Source: Onthophagus taurus (taxonomy: Eukaryota > Arthropoda > Insecta > Coleoptera > Scarabaeidae). Taken from it: a DNA stretch of 64,000 nt. How positions within the stretch are numbered: position 1 is the first letter of the stretch; the number at the start of each line of letters is the position of its first letter. This document shows, piece after piece, positions 62,342 to 64,000 of this stretch. A program made the translations under genes and the position numbers. The stretch spans positions 10,974,001 through 11,038,000 of the forward strand of contig NC_091976.1 of assembly GCF_036711975.1 (NCBI RefSeq), read 5' to 3'. Below the pieces are notes generated by a model. It was not told the origin of the DNA. It was given only the letters and a program-made list of their open reading frames with translations, and did no database searches.

Positions 62342-63046
62342 TTAAACTTCAATGAATTTATCAAAACCCTTACGGTAACGTCCCTTAGATACACTACAAT
62401 CTAAATCAATAACTAGGATGCCGTGTCTATTCTCCCAACAAGCGTCGCTAATTTCCTTTAGCCGATGAAACTCCATATCGCTCATTATGTGATCTTCAAA
62501 CACGTGTTTTAAATTTGTTAAGTCTTGTTTAAATAACATTAAAAAGTTACAATTATCGCGAACTAATTGTTTTGAAATTGCACTATAACTTTGACAAATT
62601 AGAGAGCAATCAATGTTTTTATGCCGACCATACGAAAAAAATTCCTCAATGACATTTTGACCTGTACAGGAAACATCGTCAAATACGACTATCGAATATT
62701 CTTTCGCATCTTCCGGTCGAATGAACTCATCTATATTAGAAAATTCATAGTAACCGAAATCTTTTATAGGTTCAATTAAACGTCTTAAAAAATCGTACTT
62801 ATTTTGGTATAACGAATTGGAGCATAAGTATAAGTTTAGGAAGCGGAGGCCATTACGTGCAAGTAAAAGCGATAACATAGCATTTGTTTTTCCGACACCA
62901 GAGGGTCCTACAATTAAACCTCGCTTACATTTTCCACCAAATAAATTACTGTGCCTTGTAAAGTGTTCTTCGGTCGTACCTTTACTAAAATTTAGTATTG
63001 GCAGTGTTAGCGGTTGCGGTAAACACTTTAGTTTCTTATCGATCAT
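62342..63046 (-). CDS. Polinton packaging ATPase (FtsK/HerA-type), intact
   Basis: 234 residues, open throughout. Walker A GPSGVGKTNAM (~res 47), Walker B with hydrophobic run then Asp-Asp (YSIVVFDDVSC, ~120), and a conserved GRHKNIDCSLICQSYSAI (sensor-like, ~140). It starts at MIDKKLKCLPQPLTLP. The family pumps DNA into capsids in related viruses and is a core Polinton gene. Its intact state contrasts with the broken polymerase and integrase. Confidence 0.9.
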   Translation of the reverse strand: MIDKKLKCLPQPLTLPILNFSKGTTEEHFTRHSNLFGGKCKRGLIVGPSGVGKTNAMLSLLLARNGLRFLNLYLCSNSLYQNKYDFLRRLIEPIKDFGYYEFSNIDEFIRPEDAKEYSIVVFDDVSCTGQNVIEEFFSYGRHKNIDCSLICQSYSAISKQLVRDNCNFLMLFKQDLTNLKHVFEDHIMSDMEFHRLKEISDACWENRHGILVIDLDCSVSKGRYRKGFDKFIEV

Positions 63047-63227
63047 GATTCTCGCACTAAATGAATTATAACATTAACAGGATAAGACTGAATAAAAATA
63101 TAGCAAATTTAACTTTATATAGATATATAAAATATATTGAGTATATATTGGAACTATAAAATAATAACAATTTAACTTAATAATTAACTTAATATTAACT
63201 TAATAAATAAAAGAAGAGAAGGAGTAG

Positions 63228-63624
63228 TTACCACTCCTCCTCCTCTTCTTGATATCTTTGGTTTACTGCTTCGTAAGGAGGTGGTGGTGCTGATGGTGCC
63301 GGAGTCGGTGCCGGAGTCGGTGAACTAACACATGTACAACGGTTAATGTGCATGTTTTGCACATGCACTTCACCCTTCACCACAGCCGATTCTGACACAC
63401 TCTGCAGCTGAGAAGATAAAATTAATGACATGGAAAAAAGTATTATAAGTATAACGTACCAACTTAAATATAGCATCTAATTTTACCTCCAACGAGGCAA
63501 CTTTCTGCTCCAATTCACATAGTCTTATCATATGATTGACTTTCGTATTATCCATATACGCTATTAGTAGTGAAACTAGATAAAATAGATTCACTGGTGT
63601 GAAGTTATCCATAAATCCCAGCAA
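63228..63624 (-). CDS. Polinton small spliced protein: hydrophobic N-terminus, coiled coil, PPPY motif
   Basis: Exon 1 is 63624-63487, the intron 63486-63408 (79 bp, GAG|GTAAAA...TTATCTTCTCAG) and exon 2 63407-63228; the phase is kept. The spliced protein is about 105 residues: a hydrophobic stretch (NLFYLVSLLIAYM), a heptad helix (MIRLCELEQKVASLELQSV), a HVQNMHINRCTC segment, a Pro/Ala/Thr run, PPPYEAV, and an acidic end EEEEEW. Both exon frames are open without splicing, so a pair of unspliced frames is the alternative. I do not recognise a homologue. Confidence 0.6.
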
Positions 63625-63640
63625 TAAACTTAAAACATTA

Positions 63641-64000
63641 ATAATTCCGTAACTAATACGATTTGGGTAACCAAATTTCTCACAGAAGTCACTCTTACCC
63701 TCAAGAACAGCTTACCACCCCCATTTGGTAAAAAAAAATTGTTTCAACCCCCACCCTCGAAAAAGGGATGTTTTCGCCCTGATGGGCACCTTCGAATTAA
63801 ACCAAATTCTACCACATAATAGAACACACTTCTAAGTATTTTTATCAATTTTCAAAACACCGTAAGCCCTAACGGTTTTCGAGAAAAAAAATCATTCTTA
63901 TAAACCGCGGATGGGACTTTAGGGGTGAATTTGACCCCGTTGGGCACCTCCAAACTTGATGACATTTTAGGATGATTTAGAGGATGCCTTTGGCGATTTA
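63641..64000. other. Unassigned repeat-like DNA at window end
   Basis: Blocks such as ACCCCCATTTGGTAAAAAAAA, GATGGGCACCTTCGAATTAAACC and GTTTTCGAGAAAAAAAATC resemble the style of the sequence at 4.77-5.06 kb. No coding signal. Confidence 0.4.

Larger units (their letters stand above)
49050..63640 (+). mobile_element. Polinton/Maverick DNA transposon, incomplete, with nested insertions
   Basis: Protein-primed DNA polymerase B (plus), then integrase, a small protein, a DUF8207 protein, a packaging-type ATPase and a small coiled-coil PPPY protein (all minus) form a typical Polinton set. The cysteine protease and capsid genes are not seen, so one end is probably missing. The left limit is inferred from shared repeats at 49.05-49.19 kb and 55.6 kb. 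No terminal inverted repeats were found. Confidence 0.88.

Overview
This is eukaryotic, AT-rich DNA, most likely from an insect. It contains short spliced introns, MADF and THAP domain genes, and Bel/Pao, Penelope-like, Jockey-like, PIF/Harbinger, P, mariner, hAT and Polinton/Maverick elements, a mixture typical of arthropod genomes. I find no convincing single-copy host gene, tRNA, rRNA or CRISPR. Almost the whole window is transposable elements nested in each other, most carrying stop codons and frameshifts.

Layout. 1-3.87 kb: 3' part of a Ty1/copia element with its 3' LTR. 5.06-16.88 kb: a THAP/P-type transposase relic on the minus strand. It was cut by a TTAA MITE, by a 569-bp MITE, and in the middle of its THAP domain by a complete Bel/Pao element (7625-16817, 5-bp target duplication). 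The Bel/Pao element was itself hit by a Penelope-like element (10551-13235) and a non-LTR fragment. 17.23-24.08 kb: a MITE and two neighbouring PIF/Harbinger elements, each with a spliced DDE transposase and an opposing spliced MADF gene. 24.5-26.2 kb: a second P/THAP relic. 26.95-27.91 kb: a short Penelope-like element. 28-31 kb: mostly unassigned AT-rich DNA. 31-33.1 kb: a decayed Polinton piece that is the outer shell of a four-layer nest (Polinton > hAT > mariner-like > Ty3/gypsy). The gypsy element at 34307-42461 has 1.7-kb LTRs that look nearly identical and is the youngest insertion. 44.6-48.5 kb: a third Harbinger element, a hAT relic with a complete core promoter, a Penelope fragment and another Harbinger end. 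48.57-48.81 kb: 23 perfect copies of a 10-bp repeat. About 49-63.6 kb: a larger Polinton interrupted by a Penelope-like element (49170-52102) and a Jockey-type element (52103-55446). It carries a broken protein-primed DNA polymerase B and a broken integrase, an intact DUF8207 protein, an intact packaging ATPase, and a two-exon gene for a coiled-coil protein with a PPPY motif.

Most notable points. (1) In the second Harbinger element, and apparently the third, the transposase and MADF genes are interleaved on opposite strands: the last exon of each lies in the intron of the other, and the two 3' splice sites lie back to back within 37 bp. (2) Five different Penelope-type relics and one related fragment carry hammerhead-ribozyme-like motifs. 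(3) Ahead of the hAT relic there is a heat-shock-element/TATA/Inr/DPE arrangement with exact spacing. (4) The gypsy gag-pol junction has a slippery heptamer, a 7-nt spacer and a stem-loop. (5) The Jockey element joins its two reading frames with TAATG. All family names come from motif recognition by eye, without a database search.
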